Below, one piece after another: positions 9,268 to 20,933 of a stretch of 64,000 bases of DNA. Both the position numbers and the translations under genes were made by a program. This stretch comes from Laccaria trichodermophora. Taxonomy: Eukaryota > Basidiomycota > Agaricomycetes > Agaricales > Hydnangiaceae. Where the stretch lies: NCBI GenBank assembly GCA_018417955.1, contig JACTVC010000005.1:1364001-1428000 (forward strand), written 5' to 3'. The notes below the pieces were generated by a model. It was not told the origin of the DNA. It saw nothing but the letters and a program-made list of their open reading frames with translations, and did not search any database. How positions within the stretch are numbered: the first letter of the stretch is position 1; each line of letters opens with the position of its first letter.

Positions 9268-10395
9268 ATGGGAACCATGCAAATTGGTGATTACATGGCC
9301 TGGATCTCAGTCGAGGGTCATGGAGAGGCTTTGCATGGTATCGAGCGCTCGAAAAACGGCGCTTCCTGCTGGGTTGCTTCCGAGGTTGGCAAAGTACGTT
9401 GCTTCATGGTCCGTTTTCCTGACTCTGTTGTGCTCAAGGTTGGTGTTTATAGAAGTTCTCTGTGAATTGGTACAACACAACACGGCAAATTCCCTTGCAA
9501 GCTGTCGTCCTGATCGATGGCACAGTCTGTGATAACCATATCATGTTAGACGCCGAGCGGTATCCTGACAAACCGAACGGCGTTGGGGTATCGTATACAC
9601 GCACGTCAGACTATACTCGCCGCGACTTTGTCTTCTCGTCTATTCAAGTGTCTGGTTCGTCGTCTTGTTATTGGCGCTCGTCAACTCGTTGCTTAAAATA
9701 AAACTGCAGACGATGACGCGTACTTGGATACTATTGATGCTTCTTTGGACATTGGTACCATCCAGCTACAGCTCTGGCGATTCCAGGTCCAAAATGTCGT
9801 CACCCGACCGCTGGAGCATTCCTATGGAGGTCCTGTCTTGGAGGAACAGGTCGTCCACGAGCGGTCCAAGAAAGCGGGAGCACATCACGTCAAGTATGTA
9901 TCGTCGCATAGTTTGAAGCCCACCTGACCCTTGGTCAGATTCGGCGAGGAATATCCCTCACCAGCTCCAACTGTCGATATTGTCAACGGGTTCATGATGG
10001 ATACGACCCCATTTATCACTTTCACCTTCAAGTATAGGCCCCTTGGTACTATTTTCGTTTTAAACGCGAATTAAACTGATTGATCTCTATATTAGCAATT
10101 CTTATGGCAAACGACATCGTACCTCGCCCGGAAGTCCTAACAGATGATGATCCAAGGACACATTCTGAAATACGCAGACTGGAGGTACATATCATTCATC
10201 GACCCCTTATCGTCATGGTGCTCACCCTTCCTTCTTAAGGAGCGCCTCAAGGCACTCCGCTCTAGTCAAGACGCAGAAGCAAACCGATCTAGACAAAGCA
10301 CAAGCGGGCCATCCGGCGTTCACAGGTCACCTACACGCGCAAGAAGACGAATAAAACAAGAGCCCTACTCTAGAGATGTCATTGATTTGACTTGA
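9268..10395 (+). CDS. DUF7918 domain protein
   Basis: Six exons (9268-9393, 9456-9654, 9710-9893, 9939-10045, 10096-10184, 10240-10395) sum to 861 bases, 286 aa. The N-terminal ~215 residues follow the DUF7918 pattern known from many Agaricomycete proteins: AWISVEG near the start, CWVASEVGK.FSVNW, a DGT/C stretch, SDDDAYLDT-type strand, Q.WRF.V, then VHERSKKAGAHHVKFGEE and FITFTFKYRP. The C-terminal exon is basic and ends in RRIKQEP...DVIDLT. IKQE fits the sumoylation consensus and VIDLT fits a SUMO-interacting motif, so a nuclear, SUMO-linked role is plausible but inferred. Function of the family is unknown. Confidence 0.85.
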
Positions 10396-10730
10396 TCTAT
10401 TGACCCTGCCAGTCTGAGTTTCCCGATCTCATTTCTCTACGAATGATAACAACTCATTTTTCTCTTCCTTGCTCTCTGTCATGTAACACGCAACCATGCT
10501 TTGTATTCTCTAGGGCCTTTGTATCATTCCAAGAAATGTAATTGGAACTTGTCTCTGTGTTATTTTGTGACTATTTTCAGATTGTTCTCAACTCAAGACA
10601 AAGCCCTCAAATCGAGATTAAGATGGCACTAAATTAATCCGGTACAAGCAGATCAAGACCATTCTACGGCTCAGAATGTCCAAGAAAAATCCACCATGTC
10701 CTCGTGCTAGATTGCCTCTCGAATGCAAAT
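10396..10730. other. Convergent 3' spacer
   Basis: This lies between two converging genes. No feature is seen apart from presumed 3' UTRs. Confidence 0.4.
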
Positions 10731-11979
10731 CTATCTATTTTCTTTCCTCAGCTCCTCTTGACCGCTCACATCACTAAAGTTCCCAAGCCCAGCAGCCTTC
10801 CTCCCAGCATCTCTGAAAGTCTCCAAAGCCAACCAAGCCTTTCCAGACGTGACACTCTCCCGAGCAAGCTGCGTACCATGAACATAGTCCTTGGCAATCC
10901 CAGCAACCACCAACAACGCAGACGCATTCATCAACACAAAGTCCAACACCGGTACCAACTTCTCCGGGATGTCTTCTCCAGACGTCAACAGCGTCTTGAA
11001 CACCTCCGCATTCTCATCCGGGGTCCCACCAGCCACTGTAGCCAACGGGTGGGAGGGCAACCCAAAATTTTCAGGCGCCAACGTCGTCTGCGTGATGCTC
11101 CCATCCTCCTTCAACTGCCACGCGTGCGTCTTCCCCGCACAGCTGATCTCATCAAGCCTCTCAAACCCACACACCACCAACCCACGCTCGACGCCGCCCT
11201 CCCGTAGGGACGTAGCGAACGTCGCGCCCAGCTCGGGTTCCGCTACGCCCAACACCATCCCGCGCGGACGGGCGGGGTTGATGAGGGGACCGAGGACGTT
11301 AAACATCGTGCGGAAGGGGAGGGCTTTGCGGTAGGGTGCGATGGAGGCCATGGCGGGGTGGTAGTGCGGTGCGAGGATGAATGTGAAGGGGACGCGGTCG
11401 ATGGGCATGGGTGTGCCTGGTGTTGGGGCTGTGAAGAGGCAGGAGAGGGATTGGAGGAGGTCGGCGGAGCCGGAGGAGGATGTTGAAGCTTTGCTGCCGT
11501 GCTGTGGCGTACCGAGTTTTTTTTTTTTTTTTTTTGTGGAGGGAATGGGAGTACAGTTATTAAATCAGTTTGAAATTTGAGAGGAATACATTGTGAGGGA
11601 ATAAACGCACCTTGATAACACGCGCCCCAGCGCCAGCAGCAACGACTGCCGCCGTCGTGCTCACATTGAACAAGTTATGTCCATCTCCACCCGTGCCAAC
11701 GATATCCACCACAAAATCACCCTCCGTATCCTGAACAGCCGCTTTAAGTGCGCGTTCTCTCAGAACCTCAGCAGCAGCTACGAGCGACTCGGGCCGTCTC
11801 TCCACGCGATGGATGTGCAGCGCCGTGAGGAAGGCGCCGATCTGGGCAGGGAGGAGGGTGTCGGGTGTGAAGAGGTGGTTGAGGGATAGTTTGAGGTCAT
11901 CGGGCGTGAAGTATTCCGGGGTTTGGACTAGCTTGTTTAGCAAGGGTCGGAAGGTGGACGAGGTGTATTCGGAAGACAT
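10731..11979 (-). CDS. TRP4: Anthranilate phosphoribosyltransferase
   Basis: Exon 11979-11611, an intron of 109 bp holding a long A tract on the coding strand, and exon 11501-10731 give 379 aa, the usual eukaryotic length. The enzyme transfers phosphoribose from PRPP to anthranilate, the second step of tryptophan synthesis, in the cytosol. Seen motifs are the PRPP loop GTGGDGHNLFNVST at ~residue 95-110, K-HG at the exon junction followed by SSSGSADLL, and FNVLGPLINPARPRG in the C-terminal domain. The start gives a standard N-terminal helical domain (LLNKLVQTPEYFTPDDL). Gene name is by yeast homology. Confidence 0.93.
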
Positions 11980-12401
11980 CTAAGTAGGATATGTGATTTT
12001 CGAAAATTGGGAAGGGTTGATAAGGATCTTATCTTATCAGAATCTATGCGACCTATATTTGGAAAAGGGTAAGCCACATTGCTCTCAGTTACATTGTCGC
12101 CCAGGTTGTGGGTATACATACAGGTTTATGTACATACTTGTAAATTATATACATAGAAAACGCTTCCTGAGCTGCAAACTCTAAAGCTGATAGGTAACCT
12201 TCTCGAATCGAATTCGGAATGGTGCGGGTTACCATGGAATTCCAAGAAAAGAGAGAGAAAAAAAAAGGCTGGGTATCGCAGGATGTCAAGAAAAGGAACG
12301 CTTCGCTTGAGATATGATCAGCGATGAGTAGGGTACATGGAACAGTAGCACTCACTCATCATAAAATAAAATAAAAAAATCCCAAGAAAGAAAAAAAAAA
12401 A
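11980..12401. other. 5' region of TRP4 and 3' flank of the SH3 gene
   Basis: This contains the TRP4 promoter (minus strand) and AT-rich sequence with A/T runs near 12240-12400. No gene is supported. Confidence 0.4.
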
Positions 12402-13442
12402 TCACCGCCTGAACACATTCAAACTGCTCACCCTCCTCATCCCATCCATATCCACATCCGCATCCGCATCAAAACTCCTCCCACCACCCCCAACCCCACG
12501 ATCCAAACACTGAAGCGGCACCATCCCCTGCTCGCCCCGCGCATTGAGCGACAAAGCCCACCCATCATCATACTCCGCCAACACCCTAATAGTCTCCCCG
12601 ACCCTAATGGACAGTTCGTCCGGCAAGGAGGTGATAAACGTGTAGATCACAGTTGCGCCAAAGGGGAATAACGCAGCTTCTGACGAGGTGAATGGGGAGT
12701 TGGGGATCGTCGTAGACGGAATCTGATAACCGAATCCGGTACCGTACGATGCGGGTGGCGCAAGGACAGATGACATGGACGGGCCTTGGCGAGAGGCTGC
12801 TTGCGCACTAGCAAAATAAGTGCCAGGAGAGCTCGGCACGTTTAAGAACTGGCTGTTGTTGCCAGCAGAGGAAGAAGGGACAGGGAACGGATATGGTCTG
12901 ATAGTCCCTGGGTATTCCTGAGGTTCAAACGGGCTAGTTGGGGGGATACCCATAGCCTTGGAGGTGGTCCACATGCCCCGTATCTTCCTCCTATGATACT
13001 TGAAGCGACGCCGCATCCCAAAGACAACGGCGGCGACGAGGACGAATAGACATGTTATCACTATGCCTGCGATAGCCCCGCTTGATAAAGTTTGGGGCGT
13101 GTTGAGAGCAGCATTTTGCTGCGCGACGACGGAGGTTGAGGGCACGGGCGTGGATGAAGGAGGTATTTGGGTAGGCGGAGGAGGCGTTTGCGTCACTTTG
13201 ACGAAGAAGGTTGTTGTGGATGTAGGCAAGCGGTTGGAGGAAGAAGTAGAAGTGGAAGTTACGGATGCCTCCGTTGATTTTGTGCTGCTGGTCTTTAAGT
13301 CCAAGGAGTGTGCGGAGGCTGTTTCTACCACAGTGATAGTAATTGGACCAGTCAGAATGAAGCCAGAAGGATCAGCAGGTGTGCGCTTGACGTGAAGAGC
13401 CTGCTCCAAGTGTGGGACACGCCGCTGGTACTTTGCGTGCAT
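12402..13442 (-). CDS. Single-pass membrane protein with C-terminal SH3 domain
   Basis: One open exon gives 346 aa from the ATG at 13442. Order: a Ser/Thr/Pro-rich ectodomain (~residues 30-140), one membrane helix (AGIVITCLFVLVAAVVFG), a basic stop-transfer stretch RRRFKYHRRK, a Pro/Ser-rich cytoplasmic linker, and an SH3 domain near residues 270-325 (ALFPFGATVIYTF with EDG-type DDGWALSL and GMVPLQCL). This layout resembles fungal Fus1-like or Sho1-like signalling membrane proteins, a topological comparison only. The frame stays open up to 13565, but the stretch above 13442 reads like an intron or 5' UTR (TTTTTACAACAG just before the ATG). Confidence 0.75.
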   Translation of the reverse strand: MHAKYQRRVPHLEQALHVKRTPADPSGFILTGPITITVVETASAHSLDLKTSSTKSTEASVTSTSTSSSNRLPTSTTTFFVKVTQTPPPPTQIPPSSTPVPSTSVVAQQNAALNTPQTLSSGAIAGIVITCLFVLVAAVVFGMRRRFKYHRRKIRGMWTTSKAMGIPPTSPFEPQEYPGTIRPYPFPVPSSSAGNNSQFLNVPSSPGTYFASAQAASRQGPSMSSVLAPPASYGTGFGYQIPSTTIPNSPFTSSEAALFPFGATVIYTFITSLPDELSIRVGETIRVLAEYDDGWALSLNARGEQGMVPLQCLDRGVGGGGRSFDADADVDMDGMRRVSSLNVFRR

Positions 13443-13667
13443 AAGTGTCTGTTGTAAAAATGGAAAAGAGAGTGCAAGAAAAGTAATGTGACCAAGAGAC
13501 AAAAGGAAGGGCGCTAGATCTACTATGGAGACATCCAGGTGAGGAAGAAAGGGGCACACACACAACTATGTACTATTACTAACGCAGAACAATGGATTTA
13601 TAACACAACCACACACCTATCGTTACAACTAATTTACAACTTTCGATTGCTACTTTTTGATTCTTCT

Positions 13668-15013
13668 TTACTCGCCCTTTGACACATCGCGTTTGTGAAT
13701 TCTCGTAAACTTTTCCGCCTCCAGTCCAGCGGGAACGGCTTCAATCGGTCCCTGGACAATCCCCTGCCTAACGGGCATCATCTTCCTCCTTTCCTCTCTC
13801 AACAAATCAAGATCGTGCGAGAGCAACCCATGGCCCGCGACAGGTCCCCAGAAAGACGTCCCAGCAAGGGAGCCGATGATGCTGTTCAACGTAATTAATG
13901 GGGTGTATTATTAAACCAACAATGATTCCACGTACCAGGTCCCCACGAGGATAGACAAATAGAACCTGTACTGCGAATACCACCTAGGCGCTGCACGTAA
14001 TTAATCCATAGATCAGTGGAGCTCTCGCGTGCGTGCAAGGTACACACGTACCCCAACCAGCCATAGTCGCTTTCGAATCAGCGTACCACAACCCCGTGAA
14101 CCCAAGCCACTGCACCATGAGCGCCATCATAGGCTGCATAGCAAGCGTCGGCCACGCAATCAACATCGGCGCAGTCCCCAGCGCAAGCCTCGCGTAGCCT
14201 TTCATCCCGCCATACCCAGCAATCTCCATCCCCCAATGCAAGGCGCCTATATACATATATGCGCGGTGTCAATTAATCGTTTGTGGCAGAACAATAACTT
14301 GCTCAAGTGTACTAACCGAGGAAGGACAACATAATCGCGCCGTACGTCACCTGGATGTTCAATGCCTGGTCGAGAATGGTAAGCGCCACGCCGGGATCCA
14401 TGCCTATATCCACGCCGGACGTCGCCAATTGGGCTTGGTACGCAAGATAAACGGTCGTTGCGGACGCGGACACGTACGGCAGACCACCTATTCAAGTGTC
14501 AATATCAGTTGCATACATTCTTTTTTCCATCGAAGACAACGCGGGAAAGAAACGAAACAATAAACAAAAGACAAGAACGAACCCGCCAATCCGAGAAGAA
14601 AGATATGTTGAGGAACCTGATTGGCCACCGTCCCAGTAATTCCGATCTATACAGTGTTTCTCCCATGTCAGATTACGTGAACGTTGAGAACTTGGACAAT
14701 GGAAACGTACGAATGACTCTGCACTGGAATCAACGACGCTATCTCCGGCAACGTTCGCACCTGCAATGACTTTCGCGAGGTCCGTAGCAGAGTTTCCCAG
14801 TTCTTCTCTGACATTTGTAGCTGCATGTTCAAGGCTCTGGCTGCCGGGCCTCATGGACACACGGCTAGCCTCCCAACGGACTTGTAACACTGCAGGATTG
14901 GCGCCCAGGATAGAGGGACGCACGAGGGGGATGGGGCGGCGGAGGGAGGAGGAGAGTTGCGGGGCTTTTCGGATCGCTAGGGAGCGTAGGATTGGGCGAG
15001 ATAGGACGTTCAT
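13668..15013 (-). CDS. TMEM69/DUF3429 family mitochondrial membrane protein
   Basis: Six exons (15013-14711, 14646-14583, 14487-14317, 14246-14052, 13990-13936, 13881-13668) sum to 699 bases, 232 aa. The first ~50 residues are Arg/Ser rich without acids (MNVLSRPILRSLAIRK...), a typical matrix-targeting presequence. The remainder carries the DUF3429 hallmark order: HIFLLGLAGLPYV, a TYGAIMLSFLGALHWGMEIAGYGG core, hydrophobic helices with PTLAMQPMMALMVQ, and WYS.YRFYLSILVG. It is predicted to be an inner-membrane protein of unknown function. All five introns are short GT-AG and in phase. Confidence 0.85.
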
Positions 15014-15343
15014 ATTGGTTGATTAATAGAGTAGAGAAGAGCACTTGTTGTCGATTTAAAGGACTAAAACATGCTGCAGTGACGTCACTGAACGTCATTA
15101 TATATTTACTCGTATAATGTTAATCTCGAAAACAGACAACGTCCCAGGTAGTATATACACTATCACTATAATCTCTCACAATTATTGTATCAGAGAGGCG
15201 GAAATAAATAGTCAACTTATAAGGTAAACGTAAACGTAAATGAGTGAATGCGAAGGTCGAAAGGGGGGTTGATGATCATCAAATCATGAGTCGTATCAAA
15301 ACACAAATGCGAAAATCAATGAGGGTCGTTACGTGCGGCAAGA
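15014..15343. other. Spacer between TMEM69-like and terpene synthase genes
   Basis: This contains the promoter of the TMEM69-like gene and the 3' flank of the terpene synthase. AT-rich; no gene. Confidence 0.4.
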
Positions 15344-16872
15344 TCACAGACTTGCACTCGCAGCTAATGCAAACGAGAAAAAGACGGTGCAGAAGAACAC
15401 CGAGAGTATGATTCTTGACGACGGCAGCACCTAGGAGAGGGGCACAGGTAAATATCGTGCAGCGCTCGCAGTGAGAGGCATGGACATTTACCAGTTCGAG
15501 AATGCCCTGCAGCACACTGCCAGTCGTCGTCTTGTTTGATGTCGGAGGAACTCGTGCAACTTGGTTGATATTGGCGAGTTGAGGGGGCGCTTGTGCGGTG
15601 GGCTCAAGAGGGAGGAGCTTGACGAAGCGGTGGGCTTTGACTTCTAGACCATTCGTTCCAAAATATCTGTGGGTCTGGAAGCTCCAGTGAAGGGAGCTGC
15701 AAAGCAAAACACGTCAGCCAAGAAGGTAGGTGTGTGGCAAGGAAAGGGTTTTCGCGTACCCGACGATCCAGTCCTGGAGACCTTGTACGTATTTAGCAAC
15801 CATCTCGTCAACCTCTGGGCCCCAAGACGGAAGCTTTTTCCTGTTCTCGCAGAAAGTGTCGATAGTTTGAGCGCATAGATCGCCCACGTAATCCACAGCG
15901 CTCTGGAGGGTATGACCATGGTAGAGCATGAGAATGACGATCATATTATGCGTGTCGCCACGAGACTGCTCGACGTTGTACGAGAAAATGTCGTTGGACC
16001 AAGTGACGAGATCGTTGGTGCCCTGGTTGAGTGCTTCCATAATTGGGTGCTCGACAACATAATCGGGGAGGTCGATGTTAAGAGCATATCTAACAAGAAA
16101 CGTCTGATAAGCTTCAGGCATCAGGGAAAATCAGAGACAAAAGCTAACTCGATAAGTGCCCAGCAAGGTTTGCAGCCGGACGTATCCCTCCGGACGTCGA
16201 TGTAGGACTCAAGGTCGGGGATGACGCCCTCGTCGCGAGCACGCGCTTGAATATTGACGGACTCGAAGAAGAGCTCGAGCGTCTCCTTGAAGCGAGCCTG
16301 AGGACCAGGCGGGCAGTCTGGAATGCAGCGAGCCCAGAAACTGTCATTGGGAAATTAATGAATGACGGAATTGTTGGTTAAAAACAAGACATACTCTCGA
16401 GCAAGCTTCCCAGGGTTGAGCTCAACAGCGGCCTGTTCCTTCCCAGGAGCTGTAGTGGGCATGTACTTGTTACTGAACCAGAGAGCGTTCATGACAACAT
16501 CAGACAAAACGTCAGTTTCGCGTGTCATCATGCCGTCACTGATATTGTCACTGTAAAATAGAGTGAGTGAGGGTCAAGCTGGAAAAAGTAAAGGCAAACG
16601 TACAGGTGGAATAGATAGTTCATGAAATCCGAAACAACACGAAGGCGTTCCTTCGAGGCGAAATGGTAGCAGAAAGCCGTGAGCTCGCCAGCCTGAAGAC
16701 CACGGAGCGCACGACGTTGCTTAGTGTTCAAGTCGGGGCAATTGGTGTCGAGCCAGTCAACAGACTGCGCAGCAATCTCATCCCCATTAACATGGTATGT
16801 GAGTGGGAAACTGCAATGAGAAACGAGGTCCGGAAGAATGAAAGAAGTGGGCATCTCAGTAGGTGCGTGCAT
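15344..16872 (-). CDS. Sesquiterpene synthase with predicted hydrophobic C-terminal tail
   Basis: Six exons (16872-16604, 16550-16395, 16340-16149, 16089-15760, 15696-15492, 15430-15344) sum to 1239 bases, 412 aa. It should cyclise farnesyl diphosphate with Mg2+. The Asp-rich motif DNISD lies at ~91-95, made by the first splice; the NSE motif is NDIFSYNVE, followed by RGDTHN; and the C-terminal Arg-Tyr pair is in HRYFG. Other marks are SHCSFPL, SDFMNYLFHL, DTSGCKPCWALIEYAL and LPDYVVEHP. From memory it is closest to 1,11-cyclising (protoilludene-type) agaricomycete enzymes, not verified. The last exon replaces a long unstructured read-through with about 20 hydrophobic residues. No P450 or other tailoring gene lies nearby. 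Confidence 0.88.
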
Positions 16873-18844
16873 ATCGGCGTAGGAAGAGAGAGTGTGGAAA
16901 GGTGGAGAAAAGCAAGGGTCTTGCTTGGGCCCAGTTCTGCTGTACGCAAGAATGGCTTTAGTGGGAAGTTGGGAAAGGTATGAGGAGATTTGCGGGTTCT
17001 TTTAAACTCGGCGCGGTGCCATTTGGAAATCGTCTTTGTTGTGTTCCCCCAGGGTCGGAGCGGATGGATTGGGTGTTTCGGGAATCGGGAAGGATCGCTA
17101 GGGGTGACGTCGATATTGGCATTGTCTTCAATATTTTTTTTTTGAATCTAGGAGGCGAATATGGTTTGGGTCCCGCTGGCATTGACTCTGTACGCCGGAA
17201 TATATTGCGACGGTGGCCACAGCATACACAACACCCTCGACGACTGATTGTGTACGATATGAAATCCACCTTATCGTGGATAGAACAAAAGGACGGAGAA
17301 TTCCCATACCATTACGGAGACATGCGTGTCTATGCATAAGTGTTCGACTTAGGATAATTGCAACCGACATCATGTTGTTGGCCCGTTGGAGTTTCACTTT
17401 TCGTGGGGAAAGTTGTCGGTAGAGGTCCGAGCTCCCTATAACGGTCGAGTTTTGCCGCAAGGGGCGTTCGTGAGACGGGGGGAAGAGGACGTCATGTTTT
17501 GTCTTTCATTATGGTGCTAAAGCCAAATCAGAGTTAGGAATGATTCTCAACTGAGATTAAACTATATTGACCTTCAGATTGGGCGATCTAGGCGCTGGTA
17601 ATTGTGCTATACGAGGACCAAGACCTGTTCGCGCAATATGAACGCAACGTTTAGAACAAAAAAGAGTTGCCGGCAATTTGCAGTCACGCGATGAGTCACA
17701 CTTCAGCAATGTCACCACTCACCCCGATGAGATTCTACTAGATCTCTCGAGGGCTACTGCGATGTTCTTCTTTTTGTTCTCCAAGGAATAAGCGGTAAAT
17801 GCCTACCCACCACAATGGTACCTATATAATAACACGAAATGTATGAGAATTCATGGGCATGTCGGCAAAACAAAAGAAAACGAAGTTGGGTGACCGGTTT
17901 TTCTTGTGCGTGAATCTCGTGGCAAAAAGCAATTTATTTCTGTGGAGCAAAGGGGTACATCGTGACCGCAGCGTTCGCTGTGAATAAAAAGGGAGGCGCT
18001 GATTGGTGCACATGGCAATTGCACGACGGCATCACAGAAATCGGGGGAAACTACGGGCAAACGACCATAAATAGGGGAGCGTGGGCAACGTTTCGACGTG
18101 CCTCCCTGGTGAAAGTGTGGACGAAGTACGGACATAGCACTGCTTTGAGGCATGTCGTAAGTTTGGCATTGCTGAAAATTCTCTCACCCAGATTCTGCGA
18201 ACGCTGAACGCAATCTAAGACGTTGTTGAAAAATCCCGAACATTTCGGGGGCTAAAAGAACAGAATATGATGAGTTCAACGTGACGACATGGTGAAAGGA
18301 AAAAGTACCTGGGTACCTGTCAGGGACCAACGTCCTCGGGTGGGTCAGAATCGTAAGAAAGGAGATGGGCTTCACGGCTCCGCTTTTTGGCGGGTTGCGT
18401 CGGGGCCCGAGGCCGTCAAGGCGCACCAACGAGCCAGAAACAAGAGGGAATGCGAAACACTTGAAGGAGGACGGCCTGGTTTCGAAGCAACGTAACTACT
18501 TGCATAGCAGGGCGTCGAATGGGGATGAAGTTAATCTTCCATGGTGGGCCTTTCAGATATCCATAAGTATGATATGACCTCTCGTCACGAAGTTTACGAG
18601 GTCAAGACACGAAAGTCCTCGTGCTGCGAAATTTGTCGCGTCGCGCTTCTGCTGACCAGATTACTTTCGCTTGCTTTTCCATAGAGTGATGACAGAGAAA
18701 TCGCTAGAACGTTGTGGAAAGAGGATAAGCAGAAAAATCGTCCAAATAAACATGATCACAGGCGTGATTTTTTGACCCCATCAGCCACTCTCTTTCCACC
18801 TCCTTTACCTGAGTCCTTTTACTTTAGATTCTTAGATCCCAACA
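16873..18844. other. About 2 kb without a recognisable gene
   Basis: This holds the terpene synthase upstream region (minus strand) and, at the right end, the Aha1 promoter. ORFs up to 119 codons occur (for example 16980-17339 +) but lack recognisable domains, and no splice chain linked them. The region is long for this gene-dense window, so a fast-evolving or non-coding gene cannot be excluded. Confidence 0.4.
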
Positions 18845-20319
18845 ATGGCCCTCCCACCCTCTACAGCGAACTGGCACTGGAAGAACAAGAACATCACGCG
18901 CTGGGGCCAGGAATGGTTTGAGAGGGAATTGACAACGATTAGCATCCAGGGCGACAAGGAAGGCGAGGTAATCTCAATCTCAAAGGTGACGGAGGTCGAT
19001 GGCGATATCGAGCTCGGTCAGAGAAAGTCAAAGTACGTGAATGAATTTTTTTTCTTCGCTGTCAGATAACGTCCCGAATTTCATCTTTGTTCCTGCCTCT
19101 GATATTTTATTACAACCTTTTTAGATTGATTACGATCTTCGACTGCAAAATCTCTTTGGCGTGGACGGGTACAACCAGTGAAGGGACAGAAGTGAAAGGC
19201 ACGCTCACCATCCCGGAGGTATCTCATGAAATTGTCTGTGACAACCTGTCTGATTATGTGGTAAGAACACCTACCCTTCATGCTTTGGACATTAGGTGAC
19301 AAACTCGTTGAACGCCACAGTACGACTGGAGCCTCACCACCCAGTCATCGACAGACGTCAACGCGTTGTTCGCTTTGGCCAAGACGCGCTTGCCCACAGC
19401 GCTGGAAACGAAGTTCGCCACGTTCCCAAGTGCCATAATCGATACCCACGGAAAGGACCTTACTGTCAGCGCCGATCCAAGTCGCGTGGGTACCCCTGCT
19501 CCAGGCAGCGGGACTTCTACTCCTGCTCCTGCAGTCGCATCCACGTCGTCTGCTGCACCCGTGAAGAAGCCCACCGAGAAGAAAGCTCTCAACACGTCGA
19601 CTATTACTGTGGAGGCTAACTTCCAAGCGTCAGCTGACGATCTTTTCGGGCTCCTAACAGATGAGAAGAGGATTCCTCAATGGACTCGTGCTCCTGCAAA
19701 GGTCTGTTCTTTGGAAACTTGGACTTGATGTTCACTGAGGGCCGCCTAGTCAACTCCTCAACCAGGATCTGAATACTCCCTGTTTGGTGGAGGTGTCAAA
19801 GGCAAATATGTCTCGCTCACGCCGTCCACTGAAATTGTGCAAACCTGGGCTGTGCAAAGTCCTACATGGCCATCTGGCATGTTGTTCCATCATTCGCTTC
19901 GAATATCAGCTCATTGTTGTGCAGGACATGCTGCAACATTGACTACGAAACTTGAACAATCCTCTGACTCAACCAAGGTGACGTTCTCGCTCGTTGGAGT
20001 TCCTAAAGGCCAGGAAGATGAAATTAAGCGCAACATCGAAGGATATTAGTTAGTCCCAGTCTCTCCTGATAACGTCCCTCTGTTAACTCAAGTTCACAGC
20101 ATTCACGGCTTCAAATCCATTGGGTACGTGTACCTTATTCCCGCTACCCCCGCACCTTCCGTCAAAAGTCGTTCGGCAACGGCGACACGCCAATCTGCAA
20201 CCAGCCCAACATCATACATTCCAGCTATAGCCATCGGCGTGCTGGTCTTGGTTGCCGCGTTCTCAATACCCTACCTCTCATCCGTTTCTCTTCCTCCCCC
20301 GTCTCCTTCTGCCAAGTAA
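18845..20319 (+). CDS. AHA1: Aha1-type Hsp90 co-chaperone with predicted C-terminal membrane segment
   Basis: Exons 18845-19032, 19125-19260, 19321-19701, 19750-19876, 19925-20048 and 20100-20319 sum to 1176 bases, 391 aa. Aha1 activates the Hsp90 ATPase. The N-terminal Aha1 domain starts with ANWHWKNKNITRWGQEWFE and has a KLITIFDCKISLAW core. After a Pro/Ala linker comes the second (START-like) domain: LFGLLTDEKRIPQWTRAPAK, GGGVKGKYVSL, IVQTWAVQSPTWPSGH. The fourth intron is GC-AG (19877-19924), forced by frame. Unlike yeast Aha1, the protein continues past GFKSIG with a Ser/Thr linker and a hydrophobic helix around IAIGVLVLVAAFSI. Alternative splices at 20124-20168 and 20316-20374 would alter the linker or the last residues (stop at 20393) but keep the helix. 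Confidence 0.88.
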
Positions 20320-20933
20320 TTTCTTTATTGAATACATTATACTGAGTAATTTTTCCCCTTCTTTCCTCTCTCAGGTTGGGAACGGAACTTTAAGTCGTCT
20401 GTCGTGTTTGCTGGCCTCGTTCAAGCTCCACAGGCCAGAGGAATGGCAATGATGGGCAGAGGGATTGTAGAAAGAAAGAAGAAATAAGAAGTCACAATAT
20501 AAAGATGGATCAAATAATGAAGTTGAAGGAGGGAGGTGTTCGCTAGTCTGGTTACTTGTGATCACATACCCTTCTACCTACCTAGTTATTAGGCTAGCTC
20601 TTGGGTTTTTTGTCCGAGTCTGCTGGTGGCAATCCCAATCAATTTTTTGAACCATTTCCTGAGCGTTGGGGGAATTCGAGGCGCCACAAACATTTGTGTA
20701 CATTTGTTTGTCCCAGAGCCAAATTTACATTCTAAAGTCGTTCGAACTCGCCCCCTTCAACCCAGCGTTGTTCGTCGTCGCCGCCGTCGTTGTTGTCCAT
20801 CTTTCTCCACCTTCGCATCTTCCCTATTATCCCCTTACTGCATAGTGAGCTCATCATAATCTCATTCTACCACTAATACATGGAACTCAACTTGACAACG
20901 CATAGACCCCCCGCTCACGAATAATATCAAGAA
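20320..20933. other. Spacer between Aha1 and septin genes
   Basis: This contains the Aha1 3' flank and septin 5' region. The pyrimidine-rich TCTCAG at 20369-20374 is a possible last intron end of Aha1. No other gene. Confidence 0.4.

Noticed and set aside
11517..11535. Poly-A/T tract as a sign of a retroposed element
   Set aside because: It lies within a normal GT-AG intron of TRP4 with no target-site duplication or other element features.
15279..15430. Read-through C-terminus of the terpene synthase without the last intron
   Set aside because: It gives a long Cys/His/Val-rich tail unlike the family. The 61-bp GT-AG intron gives a compact end in phase.
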